NCBI RefSeq assembly: GCF_000344685.1
Contig: NW_006920410.1
Span: 3,149,922 to 3,213,921 of the forward strand
Origin: Gloeophyllum trabeum ATCC 11539
Lineage: Eukaryota; Basidiomycota; Agaricomycetes; Gloeophyllales; Gloeophyllaceae
Direction of reading: 5' to 3'
Length of the DNA stretch: 64,000 bases
The notes under the pieces were generated by a model, which was not told the DNA's origin, did not search any database, and saw nothing but the letters and a program-made list of their open reading frames with translations. This document shows, one piece after another, positions 47,067 to 58,290 of the stretch; position 1 is the first letter of the stretch; every line of letters begins with the position of its first letter. A program made the position numbers and the translations under genes.

Positions 47067-48905
47067 ATGTCCCGTCCTGTCACGCCTTCCTCCACTGGCC
47101 CTACCCACGATTTGGACGTCTACGCGCAAACAAGAGACAGTTTACGTCTTGCGTCTACAGCTTTGGATGCTGCATATATTCGACTTCGCGAGTTACGAAT
47201 TGCTATCCGCGGACTATCTGCATCCTCTTCCTCGGATAATATGAACCCAGGCCACTCGGCTATCGTCCTTTCCGGCGAGGAGACAGCTGCCGAGAACAGG
47301 CCTTCCCGTTCACCACAAGCTTATGCAATGGAAGCTCAACCCGCAGGAGACCCGCATGCTCCCTTACCTCAGGGATCCTTTCCGGGCTCTGTGGGTGCCA
47401 CACCATCATCTAGCGCATCTGCCCCTCCAGTATTTCTCAGACCTAATCCTGCGCATGCCGCTTCTCAGGACTCTCCCTTTACTGCTCCGTCAGATGAAGG
47501 TAATAATGGCGCAGGCCAGGGCAGGTTACGGCAGCTTAGGACTCGACGATCACTTCTTGAAGATCATCTGCGACTTAGACGAGAAGATAATCTGACTTCC
47601 ATTGGACGACGTGCCGCAGCTCGTGCTGCAAGCGAAGCAGCTTCTGCTGCAGCCCCGGGAGCAGAAACTCAATCATTGTACGATAGGTCCATACAGATCG
47701 CTAGTGAACTCGAGCAGACCATCGATCGGTATCTTGCCAATCGCAGGTCTTTATCGAACGCCCTTGCAAATGCACAAAGGACGGTGATGAATGGAGGAGT
47801 CTCATCTCGAGTTGAAGAAAGCATTAGGACGGAGAGGAATCCACCTGAGAGTGGAAGTCAGCCAAGTGCAGGAGATCGGCCCGCCTCGTCCAGGGCCCGT
47901 GCCATGGGTCCCATCAGTAGACGTGTCAGTTCAGGTACTCCAAGATTCAATTTAGGCCTTAGAGCCTTCGACGTATTCCAGCGTCATCTCCCAGATCGTT
48001 GAGTCCTTTCTGACCTCCTACGTTACCCTTTACTGACAGACAACAGCGCCGGAGAATGTTCCAACTTCAGGTAGTGTCCCATCGCCGCGACTCGCTAGAT
48101 GGTTCCGGGACGAAGTGGAATCGTCGAGGGACGGAAACGATGCTGCGAGTTGGGTCTTCCCGGGAGATGGTCCCTTCGATCGTATTCGACAGCAAATAAG
48201 CCAGGACAGAGGGGCGGCTTCGGCAGGAACAGATGAAAACGTCGAGCAAGATCGAACAGCCACGTCTCGTAGGCCCTTCGGACAGAGTCGAAGGCGCGGC
48301 TGGGGTGAGGCTATTTGAGTTCGATCTGTGTTACCAGGTGAAATCTAAGGAATTCGATGTTACAGCACGCCTCGATCCTGACGGCAACGAAATATCAACT
48401 GACGAAGAGGAAGAAATGGAACGAAGCAGGATGGCGGTAAGGCTTCAGTCATACTTCGCATGGAGAACTCGCCAATCATTGACCAAATCCCCTCAGAATA
48501 CCTTGGTTCCAACCACACGAAATCCCATATCGCATGCGACCGACGGCGAAGGACGTTCCGCTCGCGTCCGTCTCCATTCCCACAGACGTTTGTACCACCC
48601 TACGTCTGCCGATATATTTGTCTTGCTCACCTCCGTCGAATCTGATCTTTATAGCGTTCCGAGCAGACATCTCCCCCTGGGACGGCAGCATCAATCGTAC
48701 TGTTCCTACCCTAACGCCTCTAGGTTGTACTTCAGAAGGTCATGCGGCTGAAACTCTCGGCTCGTCCAAGCCCTACCATATCGATCCTTTGCCTATGCCG
48801 GTCGAGCATATGGCGTGCGACCCTGTTTCGACCACCACTAACCGTGCAAAGGAAGGACGGATGGTTGGACATAAGTCTTTCCCGTCAAGTGGCATTGGGA
48901 GGTAG
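47067..48905 (+). CDS. hypothetical protein, Ser/Ala/Arg-rich, multi-exon
   Basis: Not recognised. Exon 1 (47067 to about 47999) encodes MSRPVTPSSTGPTHDLDVYA, then QTRDSLRLASTALDAAYIRL, a heptad-like helix. Low-complexity Ser/Pro sequence follows, then a second helical region, RLRQLRTRRSLLEDHLRLRR and QIASELEQTIDRYLANRRSL, probably coiled coil. A following exon (about 48051-48300) continues PENVPTSGSVPSPRLARWFR with VFPGDGPFDRIRQQISQDRG. The final open frame reads VPLASVSIPTDVCTTLRLPI and KPYHIDPLPMPVEHM and stops at 48905. Exon joins after about 48300 are not resolved, so the C-terminus is tentative. No membrane segment is seen. Confidence 0.65.
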
Positions 48906-49304
48906 ATACGGCCCATCTTCTTCGAGTCGGGTTTTGTCCTCTTTGCCACCCTGCTCGACTTGCACTACGAGCTGTCGTCGCTTCGGTGGATTGACCTATC
49001 GCACACCACTAATATACTAAAGGAAGGAAAGATACCCTGGTATGTTTATGGTGGAAGAGTCTTGTATACCGCGCAAAGTCGAGTTTTCTCTAGACCTCGT
49101 GACTGGATAAAGCGACGGTGCAAGAGATGTCTATAATCTCTGAAATGAAATTACGGTCCTTTGACCATGCCTATTGAGCACTCCGTTGAGAATTGCAGGT
49201 TTTATTCTCTGCAACCAAGTTGAATGCGATTGCCGAATCAACGACCACGAAGCTAAGATAATGATAAACAGGAATGCGCAACATGCGAGATAAACGAAGC
49301 TAAA
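48906..49304. other. convergent intergenic region
   Basis: About 400 bp between converging genes. No gene or repeat is seen. It should contain both 3' UTRs. Confidence 0.5.
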
Positions 49305-51758
49305 TCAACGTGCGGTGGACTGATACGAATAATACTGCTGGTAGGACGGCGCCGTTCCTGATGGCTGCGGGGTTGCAGGTGCAGTAGGTGTACCCTGACT
49401 TCCACTAGTCCGTAAATGCGAAGGCAAAGTAGGCGCACTGTACGCAGAAGCAGTCGGTGTCCAAGTTGATGGTTGGGCCTGGTAGGGCTTCGCTGATACA
49501 GTGTTTGCTACTGCCCGCTGGGCTTGTGGCGTCTGATTCGCACCGTAATAGCCAGCGTAGCCAGTGCCAGCTGTCGCTGTAGGTTGCGATGGTGTGCCCG
49601 ACTGCTGTGCAGGAGGCTGGTAATTGTACCATCCTGCATATGGGTACCCAGCTTGTTGTCCTCCTTGGTATTGGCCGTAATATGCAGATCCGTTGGCTGG
49701 CGGCTGATTACCACTATAAGACGGAGGATAGTACGCCGGCGTCTGGCCAGGAGTGTATCTGTACTGTCCGCCGCCATAGCCGGGATAGTATGGGTACGAC
49801 GGGGTGGCAGTCGTCCCTGCAGCAACGGTCTTACTTGCAGCGGGCGTCGTAGGCACTGCAGTTCCCGAAGCTGGAGGTACGGAGACGCCAGACTTGATCT
49901 GTAAGGTCATATCGTCCCGGACTGCCGCGGGACGTGTAGGCTGCAGTGTGCCATACCAGCCTTGGGAAGGACCAACGGGCAGTGTCCGATGGAGCTTTCG
50001 TAGGACAGCGTCGGAGGGCACGAGGGGCACGTCGGAGGCATTTGACGACCGAGGACGGAGAGACGCCAGGACTGTAAGAGTGTCCATGATTGCTTGTGCT
50101 GAGACGGTGAAGTCAGTAACTCCGAAGCTAGCACGTAAGATGAGAGCACACTCACCCGTCTCCCACTCTTCTGAGCCGACTTCAACTTGAGCAAAAGCAC
50201 CATCTTCTCGCCCTAGCCGTTCTTTCTGTAGCTTCTCCAGATTCTGCAGTGCGCGAGAATTCCGATCCAGAAGCTCTTGCACGGCTTGCTCTAGCTCCAG
50301 CGTATCCAGCAGGGACTTCACCCCCTCGACATCACTTGGTGACAGGAGGTCCTTCAATGCCGCCTCGATATTGTCTATTCGAGCCCCATCCATCCTTTCT
50401 CCTCCCTCGACTTCCACAACCTCTTCCTCTTGCTCGACATCAGCCGTACGTACGTCACTGTCGGTATGCTCGAGCCCCACATGGGTCATCTTAGCCTGAG
50501 TTTCCTGCATCTTCAGCTGTAGAGTCCTCTGCCTCGCTCTCAGCCTCCTCTTTACTTCTCGATTCCACAACAGTTCACCCAGCGTGTCTCTGCCCACTTC
50601 GGTCCCATCTTGGTCGAAGGTCGGAGCATAGCTGGCGTACGGGCCATAATCCAGGAAACTGCCAGCGCTGACGTATCTGGGGCCTGGTAGCACTTGTTTA
50701 GGTCCCGGTGGTTTCCGAGGAAATAGGGTACCGATAGTAGGATGCCGTAAGGATAGATCTGTGCCAGCAGGTGCGGATATTGATGGCGTGGGGAGAACAG
50801 CAACGAGCTCAGCATGAGCGGTGGGTAGATCCTTTAGCTCTTTGCCATCCGGCGGTGCGGCGAAATGGGAGTCCAGAGACGTCCACCAGTCCCCGGTCGG
50901 CAGGCGCTGCAATAATGCATATTTCCGCCTCCGAGATGGGAACTTCGGGCGAGTGGCTATGGTAGAGGACTTCACGCTTCTGGACACCTCACCAACTTGG
51001 CCTTCGGTACCTTCTTCCGAGTCCTGCGGGAGGATGGTCTCGATATCTAAAGGTATTGAGACGGAGTTGAAAGAGGCTTGATTGAGGAGAGCGAGAGCTA
51101 GATTGCAGAATCGCAGCTGTTGGGCGGCAGGTGTCGAAGGACGAGACCGGGCATGGGATGATATCGGAAAGAGGTGCTGAATTGCAGTCTTGCACCTGTG
51201 TTTAGACGTATGAAGACTACGCTGAGGAAGAGCAAGCTTACTCGTAGAACACGGAGAGGATGATTTGGAGACTCCTTCAACAGGGCTCGTAAAGAATATG
51301 ACAAATGCGACGATGAGGTCGAGGCTTCTGTGGGGTCAGCTGGTAAAGGGAATACTCGATCGAGCAGGCCTTGCGTATCCACCCTTCATACGTCCATAAT
51401 CAACGAGAGCCTTGTGGTACAGCTTGTGAGATACTCACATTTCAAGGATGTCCAGGATCTTTACTGCATCATCAGGATGCAGTGGAACGTCCCCCGTCAA
51501 AGGCAACTCCTTGCTCTCCTTCTCGGCTGGGACTTCACGCGGCGGGGACTCCTCCTCCTCCTCTTCCTCAAGTGCATTCTCAGTCTTGGGTTGTTTGGCA
51601 GCAGGTTGCCCATCGGCCTGACCGTTCACGTTTGAAGAGCGTTTCCGTTTTTTGCCACCCTGTTTCGATCGGGTATTGGTGGCACTGGTGGTGGCTGTGG
51701 ATGCAGGCAATTCTGATACAGCCTCTGCTTGCGCGGAAGACCTCGTAGCGCGGGCCAT
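49305..51758 (-). CDS. large hypothetical protein, acidic/basic N-terminus and prion-like Tyr/Pro/Gly/Gln C-terminus
   Basis: Not recognised as a named family. ATG at 51758 gives MARATRSSAQAEAVSELPAS, a basic NLS-like patch (KQGGKKRKRSSN) and an acidic run (ENALEEEEEEESPP), suggesting a nuclear protein. After introns near 51435-51380 and 51240-51190 the central region contains FPSRRRKYALLQRLPTGDWW, FLDYGPYASYAPTFDQDG and a long predicted coiled coil (WNREVKRRLRARQRTLQLKM; LQNLEKLQKERLGREDG). The last 200 residues are low complexity: YPYYPGYGGGQYRYTPGQTP, SAYYGQYQGGQQAGYPYAGW and, at the end, SYQQYYSYQSTAR (stop at 49305). The composition resembles disordered activation or condensate-forming domains of transcription and RNA factors. 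It is head to head with mL43. That this is a real gene is nearly certain; its role is unknown. Confidence 0.8.
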
Positions 51759-52096
51759 CCTACAGATAAAAGCAGGCCTGAAAGCGTCGAGATGCGACCG
51801 AAAGAGCAGGGAAGGTTAGGGCCAGACGCGGTTGTGGCAAATTGAGCGAATTGGGAGCACGCGTAGCGGTTACGAAACGCGTTCAGTGGACGCGTCGATA
51901 CTTTGCGAAACGGATCCGTGACCAGTTGTGGTTGCGCTGCCTCTGCTTGCTCCCAAACACCTCACTAGTTGATTTCAACTCCGCCTTAAATTCTGTAGTC
52001 TTCAAGTAAGCCCTTTCCAGCACAGACTACAAGAATTCAATCTCCGATAAGTGCCTCGTCTTGCTGAGTCGCTTATTTCACGCTTGCTTCCAGGCC
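51759..52096. promoter_or_regulatory. divergent promoter region, orphan nuclear-type protein / mL43
   Basis: About 340 bp between two divergent start codons. It has no coding sequence that I recognise and no clear TATA box. A pyrimidine-rich stretch precedes the mL43 start. Confidence 0.4.
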
Positions 52097-52592
52097 ATGC
52101 CCTTCAAATTACCCCCAGCTACTAAACCCGTGTTACGGGCCCAGCTGTCGTCCCGACCTGCCAACGGGCATACAGCCTTCATTCCGCAGGTCCGGAAACT
52201 GGTCTTCGAGTACTCTGAAAAATGGCCCTCGTCCAGTAGGACACGCACGTATTTGAACAACCACCTGGAGGAACTCGCTCGAACGAACCCCCATGTGGAA
52301 GTTGTCGTACAACAGAAGAACCACAGAGAACCTATTGTTCGTGGCTTCTACTGTACGTGCTTTTGCCCTCTTTTCTATTATCCTCTCAGTCTGCTGTGTA
52401 GTGAACGGTCGGGACAAAGTGATTTCGCTCAAAGAGTTTGAAGTCACGCAGATACAACAGAAGGTCCAGTTGCTGCTTGACTCATCAGGAGCTAAGATCA
52501 AGCCCCTGAAGAGGCGGATTATTGAGAGTTCAACGGAATCAGCGAGAGGCATCTGGAGCGGGCTGCATGTCCCCGAACTATACAAGATATAA
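52097..52592 (+). CDS. MRPL51: mitochondrial large ribosomal subunit protein mL43
   Basis: Protein of the large mitoribosomal subunit with a thioredoxin-like fold. Two exons. From ATG at 52097: MPFKLPPATKPVLRAQLSSR, FIPQVRKLVFEYSEKWPSSS, TYLNNHLEELARTNPHVEVV and NHREPIVRGFY. After an intron (about 52354-52401) comes LNGRDKVISLKEFEVTQIQQ and the C-terminal RGIWSGLHVPELYKI, stop at 52592. The conserved RGFYLNGRDK joins perfectly across the intron. The length of about 149 residues is normal. A TTG-initiated extension upstream (from 52061) is open but not needed. Confidence 0.94.
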
Positions 52593-53720
52593 TGGGTCGG
52601 AAGTCTCGGTTTTTCCAGGAATGAGTCCCGTTGCCTAGGGTATTAAGGTGAGTAGGTTCTTTGCTACAAGAGGGCAGGTCATATATTCATACCTACAGTA
52701 TAATCACTTAAACCTAGGACGTGCAACATCACTCCATGAATATAATTCATCACAAAGTTACTGACAGGAGGAAGATGAGCGGCATATCCGCGTCCACTTT
52801 GTATAGAGCGCTTGCCAGTTCCTGGGGTCCGACGGGGAATTGTATGATTCTCCACTTCCCGACATTACGTTTACACATTCTTGAGCGCTTTGGAACGTCC
52901 TGCGACTTATTCCTGGCCGTGCGCTGTAGTTGGAACGTCGAGTGAGGGCCATTCCATATCCCTGCGGTGTGGTGGTTTCCTTCGACGTTCCAATTATATC
53001 CGCTGCGCCAGACTCAGAGGTATCTCACATTCGTGAGTGCGGCTACGGTCGATCTGCCCTTCCACCGGTCCGGCAGGCTTGTACTTGCTGTCGCAAAAGG
53101 CCTACCATAGTCAACCGTTTTGTAGGAGATCATCGGCCCTCCTCTAGATTGGACTGAACCAGTCATACCTCAGACAGTGTGGAGATCCGTCATGAAACTG
53201 CGATTCGCCTATCATAAGGTCTAAGCGAAGAGGTGGGACCAGGTGCCTATGCTATAACTAGCATTACTCGATGAAGGTGAAGTAGAATAGGTCTCCATTC
53301 TGCGTGCAGTATGGTCCACCCGCTGCATCTGACAAAGATAGCTTGATTCAGATATCACCCGGAACGTTGGCCCGGTCAACTTTCATTGCACCGACCTCAA
53401 AGTATTTGTCAGGCCGTCTGGCTATGGTGCCTTGATATCTCTCGTACTTGATACCACGAATCCTACGCAGTTACTTAGCGATGTACGTATGATTGAGCCC
53501 TACCGGTTCATCCGGAAAGGCGAGCAGCGATGCGCCGGTGCAACATTTGCCTCCGGAGGAAAGCAGATGGTGTAAAGTGACACGAGGCGAGAGCATGTTT
53601 CCGCGCAATGACTCATGGTATACCTGCTCGTGCCTACCTACATACACGTGTTGGTACATATGTTATTAGGGTGTGGGATGACCTTTCTCGCCGGTGTTGG
53701 TCGACCAACTTCCGCCCCCC
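52593..53720. other. intergenic region
   Basis: About 1.1 kb between mL43 and the next gene on the same strand. Only short open frames without similarity are present. No repeats, tRNA or conserved domain were recognised. Confidence 0.45.
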
Positions 53721-54926
53721 ATGTTAGACGTCGTCGTAAGTGGCTTCGCCCCTCCCTTCTCCCGGATCCCAAGGTTGATCCAGTTTATGATGGATGACAG
53801 GATGTTGAGCCGTACGTCTCGAGCAGCAGCAGCCGCGGATCGCGTGACGACCAGAATCTGAGAGAATGGCTGGCGTCAGACGCGGTAGGGGCGGTGAGTG
53901 TGCCCGATATGTCGACGTGCCGTATGTACTGACACTAGCATGTTATATGACCAGTACCTTAGAGGCGCTTCTCCAAGTACGCTTATTGACGAGGTAAGCC
54001 CGGTAGCTCAGAAATCACCGAAACAGATATTTATTGCAGCGGTGTAGGATGCCATATCCGTGGATGACCTGAATGACATCGACGACCTCATGTTCTCCCC
54101 ACAATCTACCTTGGTGAGTTCTACAGATCTTCCGATTTCGATGCGGAGGTTGATTTAAAGGGTCGCACACCAGACACCCACTTACCCCGACACGCACCAT
54201 AGAACTGATTCAGAATCATCTGCCTTATCATCTTCCTCAGATGCTGACATGTCGGAAGACTTGTCTTTCCAATACGCGACGTACCCTTCCATACGATACG
54301 AACGAAGTCAGCTAAGCCCCCATGATGAGAAAGAGGAAGACGAAGAGCGGTCGCTCTGGTTGAAATTCGTCAAACCTGCATTGTCAAAGGAGTCGAAGGA
54401 CCCCAAGAACGTCACGCTTTTCGGGCACATGCATCGCGTGCAGCTCCCGACAAGACGGAGACGAAGGAGTTCGTCGACGTCCTCTACTTCCACCGCTTTC
54501 ACGAAGACTTCTGCCGGCCCGAAATCAATACTCGCACGCACCCCATCCAATGCCACCAGCACCTTGACGAACTCTCCCAAATGCAGGTCCCCACCCTCCA
54601 TCAAGTCCGCCAAATCAGTCAAGTTCGTGGACGAACCTACATATTGTACAGAGCCGTGTCGACCAGCTCCTTTGCCCATGTCTCCTCCTCCTACACGCAT
54701 AGCCGCAGACCGTCCTGGAATGGTCAAGAGACTCAGGCGCTCGCTCAGCAAGACTGAGCTTGTAGCGCCAGAGCGACCAGTGATATCTGGGCCATTCCCG
54801 CTATGGGAGGCGCCGCTGTTAGCGGATCGAGCCAGTTGCAGGAGTAGCCGGGGGAGCATCCGGTCGACACGGTCCAGCAGCAGGCTACGTACACTGTGGG
54901 CTAGGGTAGCGGCTGCAGTCCGGTAG
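53721..54926 (+). CDS. hypothetical protein, Ser/Arg-rich, five exons
   Basis: Not recognised. A short first exon MLDVV (53721-53735, perfect GTAAGT donor) joins in phase to DVEPYVSSSSSRGSRDDQNL then REWLASDAVGA, next YLRGASPSTLIDE, DAISVDDLNDIDDLMFSPQS and TPTYPDTHHRTDSESSALSS. The long last exon contains ERSLWLKFVKPALSKESKD, TLFGHMHRVQLPTRRRRRSS, KSAKSVKFVDEPTYC and a basic Ser/Arg end (SSRGSIRSTRSSSRLRTLWA), stopping at 54926. The regular splice phases and the ordered segments argue for a real gene. The rest is probably disordered. No membrane segment is visible; function is unknown. Confidence 0.65.
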
Positions 54927-55395
54927 GCTGTGACCTATAGGTACGTTTCTGTTGTCTGGCCAGAACAGACAATGCTTATAAGAAATGCTGTCGTAGGCTT
55001 ATCCGAGTCTTCTCATGTGACAACTTCCCTCGTGCGCCAGCTTTCACTCCTACTTCACGTCGACGAGAACACGCAAGCGTTGCGTCCTGGAGTCGTGGCT
55101 TCGTTGAACGGATGCCGCGGTGCACCACCTGTGTTCCTCGTCGTAATCGGACTTCAGATGACATAGACATTTCCGTGTCTCAATGACCCCATGGCACGTC
55201 AAGTAGCACACTGCATGCCGGCCGTGTATCTGAATCTGAAGCTTTGAATAGCGCAGCCTCATCGTAGTAGTATTAGGTAGTTGTGCTTAAACGAGCGCTG
55301 AGCTGCTCGTGGAATCGCGTACGCTGTTCCGTCCCAAGATTGGCTATGGGTTCGGCCACTTCGGTCCGGAGGGTATGCTCTAGCCAGAGTTCATG
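54927..55395. other. intergenic region
   Basis: About 470 bp between the hypothetical protein and the inverted-repeat element. No gene is recognised. Confidence 0.5.
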
Positions 55396-55411
55396 TACTA
55401 TCATTGGGGGG

Positions 55412-55441
55412 GTTCTGTAAAAGTTAGATTTTTTACAGAAC
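55412..55441. repeat. subterminal hairpin in the left end of the element
   Basis: The inner 11 bases of the left terminal repeat, GTTCTGTAAAA (55412-55422), are followed after 8 bases by their perfect inverse TTTTACAGAAC (55431-55441). A second copy of the motif, AGATTTTACAGAACTCC, lies at 55741-55757, so the left arm carries repeated TTTTACAGAA units. Confidence 0.75.
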
Positions 55442-55825
55442 TCCGAAATCTCGAGAAGTATGCTACAGGGAGCTTAGTGGGTTGTTACGTATATGCATTG
55501 TATACCATACAGATGGTCTGTGAAGTCAGAATTGCCTCAAGTTGGCCCCTTGTCGTATGGGAGGTTGAACACCGTCCAAAATGCCCACTGTAACAGGTCT
55601 GATGGCCACTTGATGGGTAGATCTGCCAGCCTACACGGCCCCGGCATATATCGGCTTGCCTAGAGGAGGTGTTTCTTGTATGTGTAAACCTCCTGCGCCC
55701 ACCCGATAATAGCTGCAGGCTTGTGAAGTGCTCGTATGGTAGATTTTACAGAACTCCAAGGGCCCAAGGGCGTGACAGATGCGTGACAGACGCGCGCGGA
55801 TCGGATAGTGTTACCCGCGCGTGAC

Positions 55826-56771
55826 NNNNNNNNNNNNNNNNNNNNNNNNNNNNNNNNNNNNNNNNNNNNNNNNNNNNNNNNNNNNNNNNNNNNNNNNNNN
55901 NNNNNNNNNNNNNNNNNNNNNNNNNNNNNNNNNNNNNNNNNNNNNNNNNNNNNNNNNNNNNNNNNNNNNNNNNNNNNNNNNNNNNNNNNNNNNNNNNNNN
56001 NNNNNNNNNNNNNNNNNNNNNNNNNNNNNNNNNNNNNNNNNNNNNNNNNNNNNNNNNNNNNNNNNNNNNNNNNNNNNNNNNNNNNNNNNNNNNNNNNNNN
56101 NNNNNNNNNNNNNNNNNNNNNNNNNNNNNNNNNNNNNNNNNNNNNNNNNNNNNNNNNNNNNNNNNNNNNNNNNNNNNNNNNNNNNNNNNNNNNNNNNNNN
56201 NNNNNNNNNNNNNNNNNNNNNNNNNNNNNNNNNNNNNNNNNNNNNNNNNNNNNNNNNNNNNNNNNNNNNNNNNNNNNNNNNNNNNNNNNNNNNNNNNNNN
56301 NNNNNNNNNNNNNNNNNNNNNNNNNNNNNNNNNNNNNNNNNNNNNNNNNNNNNNNNNNNNNNNNNNNNNNNNNNNNNNNNNNNNNNNNNNNNNNNNNNNN
56401 NNNNNNNNNNNNNNNNNNNNNNNNNNNNNNNNNNNNNNNNNNNNNNNNNNNNNNNNNNNNNNNNNNNNNNNNNNNNNNNNNNNNNNNNNNNNNNNNNNNN
56501 NNNNNNNNNNNNNNNNNNNNNNNNNNNNNNNNNNNNNNNNNNNNNNNNNNNNNNNNNNNNNNNNNNNNNNNNNNNNNNNNNNNNNNNNNNNNNNNNNNNN
56601 NNNNNNNNNNNNNNNNNNNNNNNNNNNNNNNNNNNNNNNNNNNNNNNNNNNNNNNNNNNNNNNNNNNNNNNNNNNNNNNNNNNNNNNNNNNNNNNNNNNN
56701 NNNNNNNNNNNNNNNNNNNNNNNNNNNNNNNNNNNNNNNNNNNNNNNNNNNNNNNNNNNNNNNNNNNNNNN
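55826..56771. other. assembly gap (946 N)
   Basis: Run of unknown bases. The sequence just before it is GC-rich and self-complementary (ACGCGCGCGG near 55790 and CCCGCGCGT ending near 55823), and it lies inside the inverted-repeat element. Both points probably explain the failed assembly. Confidence 0.95.
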
Positions 56772-57058
56772 AATCGAGATCATTCTTTTTGCAGATGGTA
56801 CTTAGGAAGGTATACTATGATGCCTGAGTGAAATAACAGGGAATGATGAAGAAGGTAGCCCTTGGCCGGTCATATTGTCAAGTTTTTACAGAACCCCCCC
56901 AATGATAGTATGTATGATCAGCAAGGCTAAGTACTCTCGGCTTGCCCGTCTTGCTCTGGCTACGGCACCCTGGACATTGGTACCACTGGCATAGACTTTG
57001 AGATGTCCTGACACTCAATACATAACCACGAACTCAAGAGCACCGAACCTGATTTGTC

Positions 57059-58290
57059 ATGGAAGCTCTCTCATCCCAAGCTAGCTCACTATTGCGTCGC
57101 GACCTTTCCTCGTCTTTGACGGATTGGAAAGGACTGGGCGAGATGTTGATAGAAGAAGAAAACTCTACCTCCTCCGGATACAGCTGGGCAGCTCCGTCAC
57201 TGGACATTGCCCTCTCCCAAGTTGCTTCCGAACAATCACGAGCTAACTGGATCGATGTACTGAAAGCACTCACAGCCTGGGGAGTCATCGAGTATGCCTC
57301 CGCAATTGTAGTCAGCCCCTTTGAAGTGGCGACAACGCTGCTGCAGGTGCAATGGGTTCCGAAGGATATGAGCAGACCAACTCTGCTTGGTACCAGGATC
57401 GGCGGACTCGTTGTGAGTCGCCATGCGATCCGTGCAGGGAGTGCGGGGGGTATATGGGGCATGATGAGGGCGCTTGTAGCACACGAAGGATGGCTAGCAC
57501 TGCTCAAGGGTATGCATATGCTATCTAGTCTACATCTAACTGCGTCGCTGAGGCATACCCAGGATCGCAAGTCGCAGGTCTCATTGAGATCCTGTCAACT
57601 GTCGCTCAACCAATCATTCTCGGTTTGCTCGACTTCTCAGCCGAAGTCGCTGGGATACCTATCGGGCATTCATCTCTAGTCTTGCAAGTAGCCTCTCACG
57701 TCCTGACGGGGCTCTTGCTCTCACCCCTAGAGCTGATCCGGACACGTCTAATCGTGCATTCGTCTGATCCGAAACTTCGCCCATCCTCCGGCATGTGGGA
57801 TGAACTCTTGCAGATACTTCGACATGAAGGCGGTTGGCCGGGTATCTATTTCCATCCCAATCTTCTGATACCGGCACTTCTCGACAATACCCTGCGGTCC
57901 GTCACCTCTATCGCGCTCCCCGCTGTTCTTGCTCCACACGTGGCCAGTGGTATGTCCACGAAAGTGCTGTGCGGTTGCGTGGGTTTGCTTGTCACGCTCC
58001 CGTTCGAAACCGTGCGGAGAAGATTGCAGCTGCAGGTCCGCGGGTTCGAGAGAACTATCGCAACTTCAGTACAGGTACGGCCTGTACCTTACAATGGTGT
58101 CATTGATGCGCTATGGCACATTGCGACGGAAGAGCGCGCAGATTTGCCTCTTCACCCGTCGGTTCTGGAAAACGAATTTGCTAAAGCTCAGTATCCTGGC
58201 GCCGATGGTGGTAGGTTTATGGACCGATTCCCGGGGGTTGGGCAACTTTTCAGGGGCTGGGGATTGTCTCTACTTGCAAGTATCGTGTAA
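57059..58290 (+). CDS. Ugo1/SLC25A46-like mitochondrial carrier, copy 1
   Basis: Member of the degenerate carrier group related to yeast Ugo1, which acts in mitochondrial outer-membrane fusion. ATG at 57060 (MEALSSQASSLLRRDLSSSL) is followed by VIEYASAIVVSPFEVATTLL, QVQWVPKDMSRPTLLGTRI, GSAGGIWGMMRALVAHEGWL and, after one intron (57509-57564), SHVLTGLLLSPLELIRTRLI, IYFHPNLLIPALLDNTLRSV and LLVTLPFETVRRRLQLQVRG. It closes GVGQLFRGWGLSLLASI, with TAA at about 58288-58290. Carrier motifs are present but imperfect (PFEVATT in place of PxDxxK), as usual in this group. It is a tandem paralogue of the next gene. The C-terminus is shorter than in copy 2 and an extra 3' exon is possible. Confidence 0.85.

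Larger units (their letters stand above)
55398..56908. mobile_element. TA-flanked element with 25-bp terminal inverted repeats (Tc1/mariner- or MITE-like), interrupted by assembly gap
   Basis: The left end (55398-55422) begins CTATCATTGGGGGGGTTC and its last bases are TGTAAAA. The right end (56884-56908) is the exact reverse complement over 25 bp and finishes AACCCCCCCAATGATAG. Each end is bordered by the dinucleotide TA (55396-55397 and 56909-56910), the target-site duplication expected of Tc1/mariner-type insertion. The 1,511-bp span includes 946 unknown bases, so its true length and any transposase cannot be judged. The visible 550 bp contain no transposase-like ORF. Family assignment is an inference from TIR and TSD only. 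Confidence 0.75.

Noticed and set aside
53076..53140. Cys-rich RQACTCCRKRP, resembling a Zn2Cys6 transcription factor start
   Set aside because: Only three close cysteines in one short frame, without the C-x2-C-x6-C spacing or any continuation.
55746..56831. Long open frames on both strands spanning the unknown bases
   Set aside because: They exist only because runs of N contain no stop codons; the real sequence at either edge codes for nothing recognisable.
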